A DNA stretch of 49,487 nt from a bacterium (lineage in GTDB: Bacteria; Ratteibacteria; UBA8468; B48-G9; JAFGKM01). The first letter of the stretch is position 1. Every line of letters begins with the position of its first letter. A program made the translations under genes and the position numbers. The notes beneath the pieces are model-generated. The model had not been told where the DNA came from, searched no databases, and saw only the letters and a program-made list of their open reading frames with translations. The DNA is taken from the NCBI GenBank assembly GCA_035370465.1, contig DAOOVW010000007.1, forward strand, positions 1 through 49,487. The letters run 5' to 3'. Positions 1 through 6,418 of this stretch are shown here, piece by piece.

Positions 1-307
1 ATCCAGTTAATTTTCCATCTTCATTTTTAATTGTATTTATTACTTTAAGCAATTTTGCTTCTTCATCAACTTCATTAACAAGAAAAAAAGCATCTTTTTT
101 ATGCGGTATTGTTAAATTTACCCCTTTAAAATTAAAAAATTTAATTGCTTCAATTCCTTTTTTAAGAAAAGATGGTTTTATTTCAAATGGAATATAAACA
201 AAATCAAGAGAAAGATATTGAAAAGCAGCATTGTGAAAAATAGGGGAAAGAGAATGAGACACTGGATTTCCAAAGACACCTGTAATTTTTGTAGTTCCTT
301 TTATCAT
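1..307 (-). CDS. aroE: Shikimate dehydrogenase, N-terminal part (cut by window edge)
   Basis: Read on the minus strand from an ATG at 307 to the left edge without a stop, giving 102 residues. It would reduce 3-dehydroshikimate to shikimate with NADPH in aromatic amino acid synthesis. The residues fit the family's substrate-binding domain: VFGNPVSHSLSP near residues 11-22 (shikimate-binding serines), NLTIPHKK near 68-75 with the catalytic lysine, and VINTIKNEDGKLTG near the cut end, matching the usual AVNT-x-DG-x-x-xG segment. An AGAGG-like site precedes the ATG. It diverges from tRNA-Gly across a 70-bp spacer. The Rossmann domain lies outside the window, so completeness cannot be judged. Confidence 0.88.
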   Translation of the reverse strand, partial: MIKGTTKITGVFGNPVSHSLSPIFHNAAFQYLSLDFVYIPFEIKPSFLKKGIEAIKFFNFKGVNLTIPHKKDAFFLVNEVDEEAKLLKVINTIKNEDGKLTG

Positions 308-322
308 TTTTTCCTCTGCTTA

Positions 323-352
323 ATTTTAGCATATTATTGATAATAAAACCAA
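323..352 (-). promoter_or_regulatory. Possible promoter for aroE
   Basis: On the minus strand TTGGTT (347-352) and TAAAAT (323-328) are separated by 18 bp and lie just upstream of the aroE ATG. The match is moderate and the spacer is AT-rich, so chance matches are likely. Confidence 0.3.
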
Positions 353-365
353 ATTTTGTTATAAT
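337..365 (+). promoter_or_regulatory. Promoter for tRNA-Gly
   Basis: TTGATA (337-342) and a perfect TATAAT (360-365) are 17 bp apart, and the tRNA begins 12 nt after the -10 box. The geometry is what a housekeeping sigma factor needs for a stable-RNA gene. Confidence 0.7.
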
Positions 366-377
366 ACAATACGAAAA

Positions 378-449
378 GCGGGAGTAGCTCAGCGGTAGAG
401 CATAACCTTGCCAAGGTTGGGGCCGCGGGTTCAAATCCCGTCTCCCGCT
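378..449 (+). tRNA. tRNA-Gly (GCC)
   Basis: A 72-nt cloverleaf. The 7-bp acceptor stem is GCGGGAG/CTCCCGC, the D-arm holds AGCTCAGCGGTAGAGC, the anticodon loop TTGCCAA gives anticodon GCC, and the T-arm carries GGTTCAAATCC. The discriminator is T449 and no CCA is encoded. A strong promoter-like site stands 12 nt upstream. Known biology: it decodes GGC and GGT glycine codons. Confidence 0.96.
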
Positions 450-491
450 CTATCTCTAAATTTGTAAGGGAGTTGAACCTTTTGGGTTCAA

Positions 492-677
492 ACCGACAAA
501 AGTAGCGAGGATTGGTAAGGCAGAGTTGGTGCGGCATCGTTTTCCAGATAGCACAACTGGGGTTATGGGAGATTTTTCTAAATCCACCCCATCCCTCCTT
601 TTTTAAAGGAGGGAGTAATTTGGTGCGTTATCGTCTTTCAGATAGCACAACTGCTACCGACAAAAGTAGCAAAGATT
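492..677 (+). repeat. Nested direct repeats in the spacer after tRNA-Gly
   Basis: Two short units occur twice in direct orientation. Unit A (22 nt, beginning ACCGACAAAAGTAGC) is at 492-513 and 656-677. Unit B (34 nt, ending CAGATAGCACAACTG) is at 526-559 and 620-653. The order is A-B-hairpin-B-A, with the hairpin at 592-614. No reading frame runs through it. The GC content is higher than in neighbouring genes, which suggests a dispersed repeat element rather than leftover coding sequence. Confidence 0.7.
592..614 (+). repeat. REP-like GC-rich hairpin
   Basis: TCCCTCCTT (592-600) and AAGGAGGGA (606-614) form a perfect 9-bp stem with a 5-nt loop. No T-run follows, so it is not a typical intrinsic terminator. 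The stem and its flank (GGAGGGAGTAATTTGG) resemble, in reverse orientation, the segment around 38430-38465. Confidence 0.6.
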
Positions 678-698
678 AGAGGTTATGTTCTCTTTTAT

Positions 699-1592
699 TT
701 GAATAAGTTATATGATATAATTCTAACCTTTATAAACAGTAAAGATAAATTTTTATTTAAAAAAATGGGAAAGAATATTGTTAATTATTCAAGTGAAAAA
801 AGATTTGCTAAAATTCAGTCATTAAAAGATAAAGAAGTATTTTTTATTGATTTAGATGGCACAGTTTATATAGGAAATAAAATTGTTGATGGAGCAGTAG
901 ATTTTGTAAATCAACTTTATGAAAATGGGAAATTATATTTTTTTATTTCTAATAATTCTTCTAAATCAAAAGAGGACTATGTAAAAAAAATAAGAAGATA
1001 TGGTATAAATGTTAAAGAAAAGCAAATAATTCTTTCAACTGATGGGTTAATTGATTTTTTAAAAAGTAATGAAATTAAAAATGTTTTTACAATAGGAACA
1101 GAGTCATTTAAAAAAGAAATTAAAGATAATGAAATTAATCCGGAGTCAAAAAATCCTGAATTTGTAGTTTTAGGTTATGATACAGAACTTACATATAAAA
1201 AATTGGTCAAAGGAATATATTATGTAAATAATGGAGTTGAGTACATAGCCACTCATTGTGATATTGTTTGTCCTACAGAAAATGGGCCAGTTCCTGATGT
1301 AGGAACATTAATTGAAACATTTAAACTCACAACAAAAAAGGGCCCATTTAAGATATTTGGGAAACCAAATAAAGAAATGATAGAATTTAAGATAAAAGAA
1401 TTAAAAGTTGATATAAATAAAGTTGTATTGATTGGAGACAGGTTATATACTGATGGAGTACTTGCAAAGAATATAGGAGTAACATATATTTTGCCACTTT
1501 CAGGTGAAACAAATAGAGAAATGCTTGAAAGTTCTAATGTATTACCAGATTTAATTGTAGAAAAATTAGGTGATTTAGTAAAATATGTTTAA
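699..1592 (+). CDS. HAD-superfamily phosphatase, class IIA (NagD-like)
   Basis: A probable cytosolic phosphatase of the HAD-IIA group, which hydrolyses small phosphate esters such as sugar phosphates or p-nitrophenyl phosphate. It is 297 residues long. The four HAD motifs are visible: DLDGT at 51-55 (nucleophile D51, acid/base D53), FISNNSS at 82-88, GKP at 221-223 with lysine K222, and GDRLYTDG at 246-253 with metal-binding D247 and D252. The start is uncertain. A TTG at 699 gives the full length, but the AGAGG site at 678-682 is 16 nt away, and an in-frame ATG at 765 would give 275 residues and keep every motif. It stands alone between a repeat-bearing spacer and tRNA-Thr. The substrate cannot be read from sequence. 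Confidence 0.85.
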   Translation: MNKLYDIILTFINSKDKFLFKKMGKNIVNYSSEKRFAKIQSLKDKEVFFIDLDGTVYIGNKIVDGAVDFVNQLYENGKLYFFISNNSSKSKEDYVKKIRRYGINVKEKQIILSTDGLIDFLKSNEIKNVFTIGTESFKKEIKDNEINPESKNPEFVVLGYDTELTYKKLVKGIYYVNNGVEYIATHCDIVCPTENGPVPDVGTLIETFKLTTKKGPFKIFGKPNKEMIEFKIKELKVDINKVVLIGDRLYTDGVLAKNIGVTYILPLSGETNREMLESSNVLPDLIVEKLGDLVKYV

Positions 1593-1655
1593 AAAATATA
1601 TTTTTAAAGAAGTAAAATGAAAAAATACTTTTAGTTTTACATTAACAAATTTATA

Positions 1656-1683
1656 TTGACAGAATTTTTTAAAATGTTATAAC
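1656..1683 (+). promoter_or_regulatory. Promoter for tRNA-Thr / tuf / rpmG
   Basis: A perfect TTGACA (1656-1661) and TATAAC (1678-1683) are separated by 16 bp. The tRNA-Thr starts about 30 nt beyond the -10 box, leaving room for a short processed leader. No other promoter is visible between tRNA-Thr and tuf, so the tRNA, tuf and rpmG are probably one transcript. Confidence 0.65.
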
Positions 1684-1712
1684 TAATGAGGGAATACAAT
1701 TTTCTAAATGTT

Positions 1713-1784
1713 GCTGCTGTGGCTCAGTGGTAGAGCACGTCCTTGGTAAGGACGGGGTCATGGGTTCAAATCCCATCAGCAGCT
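1713..1784 (+). tRNA. tRNA-Thr (GGT)
   Basis: A 72-nt cloverleaf with acceptor stem GCTGCTG/CAGCAGC, D-arm GGCTCAGTGGTAGAGC, anticodon loop TTGGTAA (anticodon GGT) and T-arm GGTTCAAATCC. The discriminator is T1784 and CCA is not encoded. The tuf Shine-Dalgarno site lies 11 nt downstream, so the tRNA must be cut out of a tuf transcript. The tRNA-Thr/tuf pairing also occurs at tufB of E. coli. Confidence 0.96.
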
Positions 1785-1807
1785 TAAAAACATAAGGAGG
1801 GAATAAA

Positions 1808-3010
1808 ATGGCAAAGGAGAAATTTATAAGGAGCAAGACACATGTAAATGTAGGGACGATAGGGCATGTAGATCATGGGAAGACGACATTAACGAGTGCG
1901 ATAACGAAGGTATTGGCGAAGGAGAACAAGGCAAAGGAGATGAAGTATGAGGAGATAGACAAGGCGCCTGAGGAGAAGGAGAGGGGATTAACGATAAACA
2001 TATCGCATATAGAGTATGAGACAGAGACGAGGCATTATGCGCATATAGATTGTCCTGGGCATGCTGATTACATAAAGAACATGATAACAGGTGCGGCACA
2101 GATGGATGGGGCGATATTGGTAGTAAGTGCGCCAGATGGTCCTATGCCACAGACCAGGGAGCATATATTATTAGCCAGGCAGGTAGAGGTGCCGGCGGTG
2201 GTAGTATTTTTGAACAAGATGGATAGTGTAGAGGATGAGGAATTAGTTGAGTTAGTGGAGGTAGAGGTAAGGGAGTTATTAAGCAAGTATGGGTTTCCAG
2301 GTGAGGAGGTACCTGTAATAAAGGGGAGTGCATTGAAGGCATTGGAGTGTGGATGTGGTAAGAGGGAATGTGAGTGGTGTGGGAGGATATGGGATTTATT
2401 AGATGCAGTAGACAGGTACATACCGATGCCGGTGAGAGATATAGACAAGCCATTTTTGTTGGCAGTAGAGGATGTATTTAGTATAACAGGCAGGGGTACA
2501 GTAGCGACAGGAAGGATAGAGAGGGGTAAAGTAAGAGTAGGGGATAATGTAGAGATAGTAGGGTTAAAGCATGAGATAACTAAGACGGTAGTGACAGGGG
2601 TAGAGATGTTCAGGAAGGAATTAGAAGAAGGGGTAGCAGGAGACAATGTAGGTTTATTATTAAGAGGTATAGATAAGGATGCGATAGAGAGGGGTATGGT
2701 AGTGGCGGCGCCAGGGAGTATAACACCGCACACACATTTTAAGGCACAGGTATATGTATTGAAGAAAGAAGAAGGTGGCAGGCACACGCCATTTTTCCAT
2801 GGATACAGGCCGCAGTTTTACATAAGGACGACAGATGTAACAGGGGAGATAAAGTTACCAGAGGGGGTTGAGATGGTAATGCCAGGAGATAATATAGAGA
2901 TGGATATAAAGTTAATATATCCAGTAGCACTTGAAAAGGGGCAGAGATTTGCTATAAGAGAAGGTGGAAAAACAGTCGGTGCTGGTGCTGTTACTGAAAT
3001 TATTGAATAG
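1808..3010 (+). CDS. tuf: Elongation factor Tu, copy 1
   Basis: The 400-residue GTPase brings aminoacyl-tRNA to the ribosome. Visible motifs are GHVDHGKT at 19-26 (P-loop), DCPGH at 81-85, NKMD at 136-139 and SAL at 174-176, followed by domains 2 and 3 ending in GGKTVGAGAVTEI. A cysteine-rich insert, CGCGKRECEWC (181-191), precedes domain 2 and could bind a metal. It is identical to the copy at 16993-18195, including the Shine-Dalgarno site GGAGGG. Codon choice is strikingly foreign: among the first 60 codons every Glu is GAG and all but one Lys is AAG, whereas fusA uses GAA and AAA. From about codon 375 the usage returns to the local style. It is probably cotranscribed with tRNA-Thr and rpmG. 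Confidence 0.98.
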   Translation: MAKEKFIRSKTHVNVGTIGHVDHGKTTLTSAITKVLAKENKAKEMKYEEIDKAPEEKERGLTINISHIEYETETRHYAHIDCPGHADYIKNMITGAAQMDGAILVVSAPDGPMPQTREHILLARQVEVPAVVVFLNKMDSVEDEELVELVEVEVRELLSKYGFPGEEVPVIKGSALKALECGCGKRECEWCGRIWDLLDAVDRYIPMPVRDIDKPFLLAVEDVFSITGRGTVATGRIERGKVRVGDNVEIVGLKHEITKTVVTGVEMFRKELEEGVAGDNVGLLLRGIDKDAIERGMVVAAPGSITPHTHFKAQVYVLKKEEGGRHTPFFHGYRPQFYIRTTDVTGEIKLPEGVEMVMPGDNIEMDIKLIYPVALEKGQRFAIREGGKTVGAGAVTEIIE

Positions 3011-3022
3011 GGTGAATAAGAA

Positions 3023-3175
3023 ATGAGAAATATAATAACTTTAGTTTGTTCAGAATGTGGAAATAAAAATTATTACACTACAAAGAAAAAACAAACAGGA
3101 CAGAAGAAGAAAATTGAATTAAAAAAATTTTGTCCTAAATGTGGGAAGCATGTTCTCCATAAAGAGGGTAAATAA
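3023..3175 (+). CDS. rpmG: Ribosomal protein L33, zinc type
   Basis: A 50-residue large-subunit protein beginning MRNIITLVCSECG. Cysteines at 9, 12, 37 and 40 form two CxxC pairs, the zinc-binding form of L33. The basic centre (KKKQTGQKKK) and the ending KHVLHKEGK match the family. It starts 12 nt after tuf copy 1, so it is probably on the same transcript. The tuf-rpmG-tRNA-Trp-secE-nusG order is widely conserved in bacteria. Confidence 0.94.
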   Translation: MRNIITLVCSECGNKNYYTTKKKQTGQKKKIELKKFCPKCGKHVLHKEGK

Positions 3176-3191
3176 AATTTGACAAAAATAT

Positions 3192-3219
3192 TTGATATTA
3201 TTAAATTAAATGGTATAAT
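3192..3219 (+). promoter_or_regulatory. Possible upstream promoter of the secE-nusG operon
   Basis: TTGATA (3192-3197) and TATAAT (3214-3219) are 16 bp apart. The -10 context (TGGTATAATAA) is repeated about 100 bp downstream at 3314-3324, suggesting tandem promoters in front of tRNA-Trp. Confidence 0.45.
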
Positions 3220-3293
3220 AATATTTTTGTAAAATCTATTTACCTGAAAAATATTTTTTGAATTTATAAATGTTTGGTATTTTATTCGTGTTA

Positions 3294-3321
3294 TTGACAT
3301 ATATATAAAAAGTGGTATAAT
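3294..3321 (+). promoter_or_regulatory. Promoter for tRNA-Trp / secE / nusG
   Basis: A perfect TTGACA (3294-3299) and perfect TATAAT (3316-3321) are 16 bp apart. The tRNA starts 12 nt after the -10 box. This is the strongest consensus promoter in the window. Confidence 0.8.
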
Positions 3322-3332
3322 AAATTATTTAT

Positions 3333-3406
3333 AGGCCTGTAGCTCTAATTGGGAGAGCAACGGACTCCAAATCCGAGGGTTGGAGGTTCAAGTCCTCCCA
3401 GGCCTG
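3333..3406 (+). tRNA. tRNA-Trp (CCA)
   Basis: A 74-nt cloverleaf with acceptor stem AGGCCTG/CAGGCCT, D-arm AGCTCTAATTGGGAGAGC, anticodon stem CGGA/TCCG with loop CTCCAAA (anticodon CCA), T-arm GGTTCAAGTCC and discriminator G3406. CCA is not encoded at the 3' end. It lies 13 nt before the secE ATG, so tRNA processing creates the 5' end of the secE mRNA. Confidence 0.96.
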
Positions 3407-3419
3407 AACAAGTAATTAA

Positions 3420-3605
3420 ATGAAAAAGAAAATATCTGATTTTTTTAATGAAGTAAAGGCAGAGTTAAAAAAAGTTACCTGGCCTGAAAAAAAAATGTTA
3501 AAGAGAACAACAGTTATTATTGTTATTTTTATTTTCATAATGGCTCTTTATATTGGAATTATTGACCTGATATTTTCAAAAGTGATTATTTTATTTTTGA
3601 GGTAA
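3420..3605 (+). CDS. secE: Preprotein translocase subunit SecE
   Basis: A 61-residue single-span membrane protein that clamps the SecY channel. The cytoplasmic amphipathic part has the family signature FFNEVKAELKKVTWPEKKM near residues 8-26, followed by one hydrophobic span at about 33-58. This is the short, single-span form common outside Enterobacteria. It begins 13 nt after tRNA-Trp with no obvious Shine-Dalgarno site, so initiation on a short processed leader is likely. nusG follows after 2 nt. Confidence 0.95.
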   Translation: MKKKISDFFNEVKAELKKVTWPEKKMLKRTTVIIVIFIFIMALYIGIIDLIFSKVIILFLR

Positions 3606-3607
3606 TT

Positions 3608-4135
3608 ATGGGAAAATGGTATATTTTACATGTTAGAACAGGGCAGGAAGAGAAAATTAGAAAACTTCTTGAGAATCAACTTAATAAGAAAGAAAAACAA
3701 ATTACACAAATAGTTATCCCAAAGGAAGAAATAGTTGAAAGAGGAAAAGAGGAGAAAAAAACAACAAGAAGATTCTGGCCTGGATATATGTTAATTGAAA
3801 TAGCGCCTGAATTTGATAATGAAATTTTATGGCACAGAATAAGGACAACGACAGGAGTACTAAATTTTCTTGGTGCAGGTGATAAGCCAGTTCCTTTACA
3901 ACCAGAAGAAGCAAAAAATGTTATAGGAGAAGTTGAAAAAAGAAAAAGCAAACCAACTCCGAAAGTTGAGTTTAAAGAAGGAGATAAAGTTGAAATAACA
4001 GAAGGTCCATTTATGAATTTTACAGCAATTGTTGAGGAGGTTTATCCTGATAAGGGACGACTTAAAGTAAGTGTCTCTGCTTTTGGAAGAAGTACTCCTC
4101 TTGAACTTAGTTTCTGGCAGGTTGAAAAAATATAG
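3608..4135 (+). CDS. nusG: Transcription termination/antitermination factor NusG
   Basis: A 175-residue transcription factor that binds the RNA polymerase clamp and links it to Rho or the ribosome. The NGN domain begins WYILHVRTGQEEKI (residues 4-17) and contains RRFWPGYMLIE. The C-terminal KOW domain has EGDKVEITEGPFMNFTA near 123-139 and ends ELSFWQVEKI. The length is standard. It lies between secE and rplK in the usual order, and its partner polymerase is the fused RpoBC encoded downstream. Confidence 0.97.
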   Translation: MGKWYILHVRTGQEEKIRKLLENQLNKKEKQITQIVIPKEEIVERGKEEKKTTRRFWPGYMLIEIAPEFDNEILWHRIRTTTGVLNFLGAGDKPVPLQPEEAKNVIGEVEKRKSKPTPKVEFKEGDKVEITEGPFMNFTAIVEEVYPDKGRLKVSVSAFGRSTPLELSFWQVEKI

Positions 4136-4143
4136 GAGTGAAA

Positions 4144-4569
4144 ATGGTAGAAAAGAAAATCAAAGCAGTTGTTAAACTTCAAATACCAGCAGGAAAAGCA
4201 ACTCCAGCACCACCTGTTGGACCGGCACTTGGTCAACATGGTGTAAATATTATGGAATTTTGTAAGGCATTTAATGATGTGACAAAAGGAAAAGAAGGAA
4301 CAGTCCCTGTTGTTTTAACAATTTATGAAGATAAAACATTTAATTTTATAATAAAAACACCTCCAACTTCCGAATTAATAAAAAAATACGCAAATATTGT
4401 AAAGGGTTCAGCAATTCCTAATAGAGAAAAAATTGGCAAAATAACAAGAAAACAAATTGAGGAAATTGCAAAAATTAAATTACCCGACTTAAATACAAAA
4501 GATATAAAAGAAGCAATGAAAATTGTTGAGGGTTCTGCAAAAAGCATGGGTATTGAAATTATTGATTAG
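4144..4569 (+). CDS. rplK: Ribosomal protein L11
   Basis: A 141-residue protein of the GTPase-associated centre that contacts EF-G and EF-Tu. The N-terminal domain carries KLQIPAGKATPAPPVGPALG, including the conserved glycine/proline-rich loop. The C-terminal RNA-binding domain ends with EGSAKSMGIEI. I prefer the ATG at 4144, which is 5 nt from AGGAG (4134-4138), over the GTG at 4138, which overlaps that site. nusG ends at 4135. Confidence 0.96.
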   Translation: MVEKKIKAVVKLQIPAGKATPAPPVGPALGQHGVNIMEFCKAFNDVTKGKEGTVPVVLTIYEDKTFNFIIKTPPTSELIKKYANIVKGSAIPNREKIGKITRKQIEEIAKIKLPDLNTKDIKEAMKIVEGSAKSMGIEIID

Positions 4570-4582
4570 ACAGGAGGAAAAA

Positions 4583-5284
4583 TTGGGTAAAAGGTATTCT
4601 ACTTTATTAGAAAAAGCAGAAAAAGATAAACTTTATACGATAGAAGAAGCAATAGATAAATTGAAAGAAATGCATTCTGTGAAATTTGATGAAACAGTTG
4701 AATTATCTATAAAATTAGGTATAGACCCGAAAAAATTGCAACAACCAATAAGAGGAAGTGTTGTTTTTCCATATGGGATAGGGAAGGAAGTAAAAATACT
4801 AGTTTTTGCAACAGGTGAATTAGCAGAAAAAGCAAAAAATGCAGGAGCAGATTATGTTGGTGGAAACGAACTTGTAGAAAAAATAAAAAGTGGCTGGTTG
4901 GACTTTGATGCAGTTGTTTCTACTCCTGATATGATGAAAGTTGTTTCACCCTTAGGTAAAATACTTGGTCCAAGAGGGTTAATGCCAAATCCAAAAACAG
5001 GAACTGTTACTAATAATGTAGAAGAAATAGTTAAGGAATTAAAAAAGGGAAGAATTGATTATAAAATGGATAAAGAGGGAAATATTCAAATTCCATGTGG
5101 GAAAATTTCTTTTGATAAAGAGAAATTGGTAGAAAATATTATTGAGGCAATTAAGAATGTGTTAAGCGTTAAACCATCTTCTGTTAAAGGAATATATATA
5201 AACAATATGTATTTATCTTTAACTATGTCCCCTTCTTTAAAACTTAATTCTACCAGGATATTACAAGAATTAAAAATTTCCTGA
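4583..5284 (+). CDS. rplA: Ribosomal protein L1
   Basis: A 233-residue protein of the mobile L1 stalk that guides deacylated tRNA out of the E site. The start is the TTG at 4583, with AGGAGG at 4572-4577. It gives the family's normal N-terminus, GKRYSTLLEKAEK, whereas the longer in-frame reading from 4523 would run into rplK. Signatures are DFDAVVSTPDMMK and the highly conserved GKILGPRGLMPNPKTGTVT. It follows rplK in the usual L11 operon. The C-terminus is followed by a 172-nt leader-like spacer before rplJ. Confidence 0.95.
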   Translation: MGKRYSTLLEKAEKDKLYTIEEAIDKLKEMHSVKFDETVELSIKLGIDPKKLQQPIRGSVVFPYGIGKEVKILVFATGELAEKAKNAGADYVGGNELVEKIKSGWLDFDAVVSTPDMMKVVSPLGKILGPRGLMPNPKTGTVTNNVEEIVKELKKGRIDYKMDKEGNIQIPCGKISFDKEKLVENIIEAIKNVLSVKPSSVKGIYINNMYLSLTMSPSLKLNSTRILQELKIS

Positions 5285-5456
5285 GAGAATGAATACTTTC
5301 GAGTTCCATGGGAAGTAAGGAGTGGAGAGTAGCAAGATAGAAAAACAAATAAAAAACAAGGAGGATACAGGGGTTAAGTTTTTTTCCTTACTTTTTACTT
5401 GTAACTTGCTGATTAAATAGAGAGAGCGAAGTAAATATTCATATAAGGGGTGTAAA
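5285..5456 (+). promoter_or_regulatory. rplA-rplJ spacer with imperfect inverted repeat (leader-like)
   Basis: No gene fits here. Arms at 5313-5336 and 5386-5410 are imperfectly complementary (AGTAAGG and AGCAAG blocks). An orphan Shine-Dalgarno-like AAGGAGG (5358-5364) has no start codon after it. In many bacteria this position holds an mRNA leader where L10-L12 represses its own synthesis. The arm also shares GAGAGTAGCAAG with a spacer element at 38243-38254, so it may instead be a dispersed repeat. I see no convincing promoter. Confidence 0.45.
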
Positions 5457-5978
5457 ATGAAAAAAATGAACAAGAATAAGAAAAAAGAAATTGTAAATTG
5501 GTTGACAGAAGAATTTAAAAATAGTAAAATATATCTTTTAGTTAACTTTTCAGGACTTTCTGTTTTAGAAATGCAGAATTTAAGACAACTTATAAAAGAA
5601 AATAATGGTGATATAAAAGTTATAAAATCAAGTTTAATTGAAAGAACATTTAAGAATTTAAGTAAAGATGAAGCAGTTAATTATTTGGGTGGTCCAATTT
5701 TTGTTGTATGGACAAAAGATGGGGATGAAATTGAAATAATAAAAAAACTTTATGCCTTCGGGAAAAGGGTTGGTAAAATAGCAGTAAAAGGTGGAGTAAT
5801 AAATAATAAAATAAGTGATGCAGAATTTTTTGAAAAATTAAGTAAACTTCCTTCAATAAAAGAAATTCAAAGTGAACTTATATATGCAATAAAATTCCCT
5901 GTTATTAGAATTACCAATTTAATGAGAAGTCCTGTGGTAAGAATTGTAAATATATTAAACCAAATATCTCAAAAATAA
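5457..5978 (+). CDS. rplJ: Ribosomal protein L10
   Basis: A 173-residue base of the L12 stalk. The N-terminal RNA-binding domain has the family pattern from residue 24 (KIYLLVNFSGLSVLEMQNLR), and later VKGGVINNKISDAE. The C-terminal helix that docks L12 dimers ends the protein. The start ATG at 5457 is 6 nt after AAGGGG; an ATG three codons further in is also possible. rplL follows after 18 nt. Confidence 0.94.
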   Translation: MKKMNKNKKKEIVNWLTEEFKNSKIYLLVNFSGLSVLEMQNLRQLIKENNGDIKVIKSSLIERTFKNLSKDEAVNYLGGPIFVVWTKDGDEIEIIKKLYAFGKRVGKIAVKGGVINNKISDAEFFEKLSKLPSIKEIQSELIYAIKFPVIRITNLMRSPVVRIVNILNQISQK

Positions 5979-5996
5979 ATCAAAAAGGAGAAAGAA

Positions 5997-6389
5997 ATGG
6001 CTGAGGAAAAAAATGTATTGGATGAGATTGTTGAGAAAGTTGAAAAACTTACAGCGATTGAGTTGTCGGAATTGGCAACAAAATTAGAAGAGAAGTTTGG
6101 AGTTAAAGGTATGGTGGGTCCTGTTGCAGTGTCATCTGTACCAGGTGTTGCAGGACAGGAAGAAAAGAAAGAAGAAAAGACAACTTTTGATGTAATTTTA
6201 AAGGGATTTGGAAGTAATAAGATACAGACAATAAAAGAAGTAAGGGCAATTACAAATTTGGGATTGAAAGAAGCAAAAGAATTGGTTGAATCAGCTCCAA
6301 AACCAATAAAAGAAAAAATTTCAAAAGAAGAAGCAGAAGAAATAAAGAAGAAATTGGAAACAGTGGGGGCAGAAGTAGAAATAAAATAA
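5997..6389 (+). CDS. rplL: Ribosomal protein L7/L12
   Basis: A 130-residue stalk protein that recruits translation GTPases. An N-terminal dimerisation region (residues 5-35) is joined by a short Val/Pro/Glu hinge near 40-60 to the C-terminal domain. That domain carries KTTFDVILKGFGSNKIQTIK and ITNLGLKEAKELVE. A GGAG site (AAAAAGGAGAAAG) precedes the ATG. It lies 29 nt upstream of the fused rpoBC. Confidence 0.96.
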   Translation: MAEEKNVLDEIVEKVEKLTAIELSELATKLEEKFGVKGMVGPVAVSSVPGVAGQEEKKEEKTTFDVILKGFGSNKIQTIKEVRAITNLGLKEAKELVESAPKPIKEKISKEEAEEIKKKLETVGAEVEIK

Positions 6390-6418
6390 AAAAAACTTTA
6401 TAGAGGGAGAAAATAAAT

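Noticed and set aside
334..537. Minus-strand frame across tRNA-Gly containing an ETGFEPAAPTL-like string
   Set aside because: This is a familiar false protein produced by reading through a tRNA gene in antisense.
2068..2787. Long antisense open frame (239 codons) inside tuf copy 1, repeated at 17253-17972
   Set aside because: It is Ser/Thr/Pro/Leu-rich with no family features, and is explained by the purine-ending codon bias of tuf, which removes antisense stops.
3179..3219. TTGACA at 3179-3184 paired with TATAAT at 3214-3219
   Set aside because: The 29-bp spacing is too long; TTGATA at 3192 gives a proper 16-bp spacing instead.
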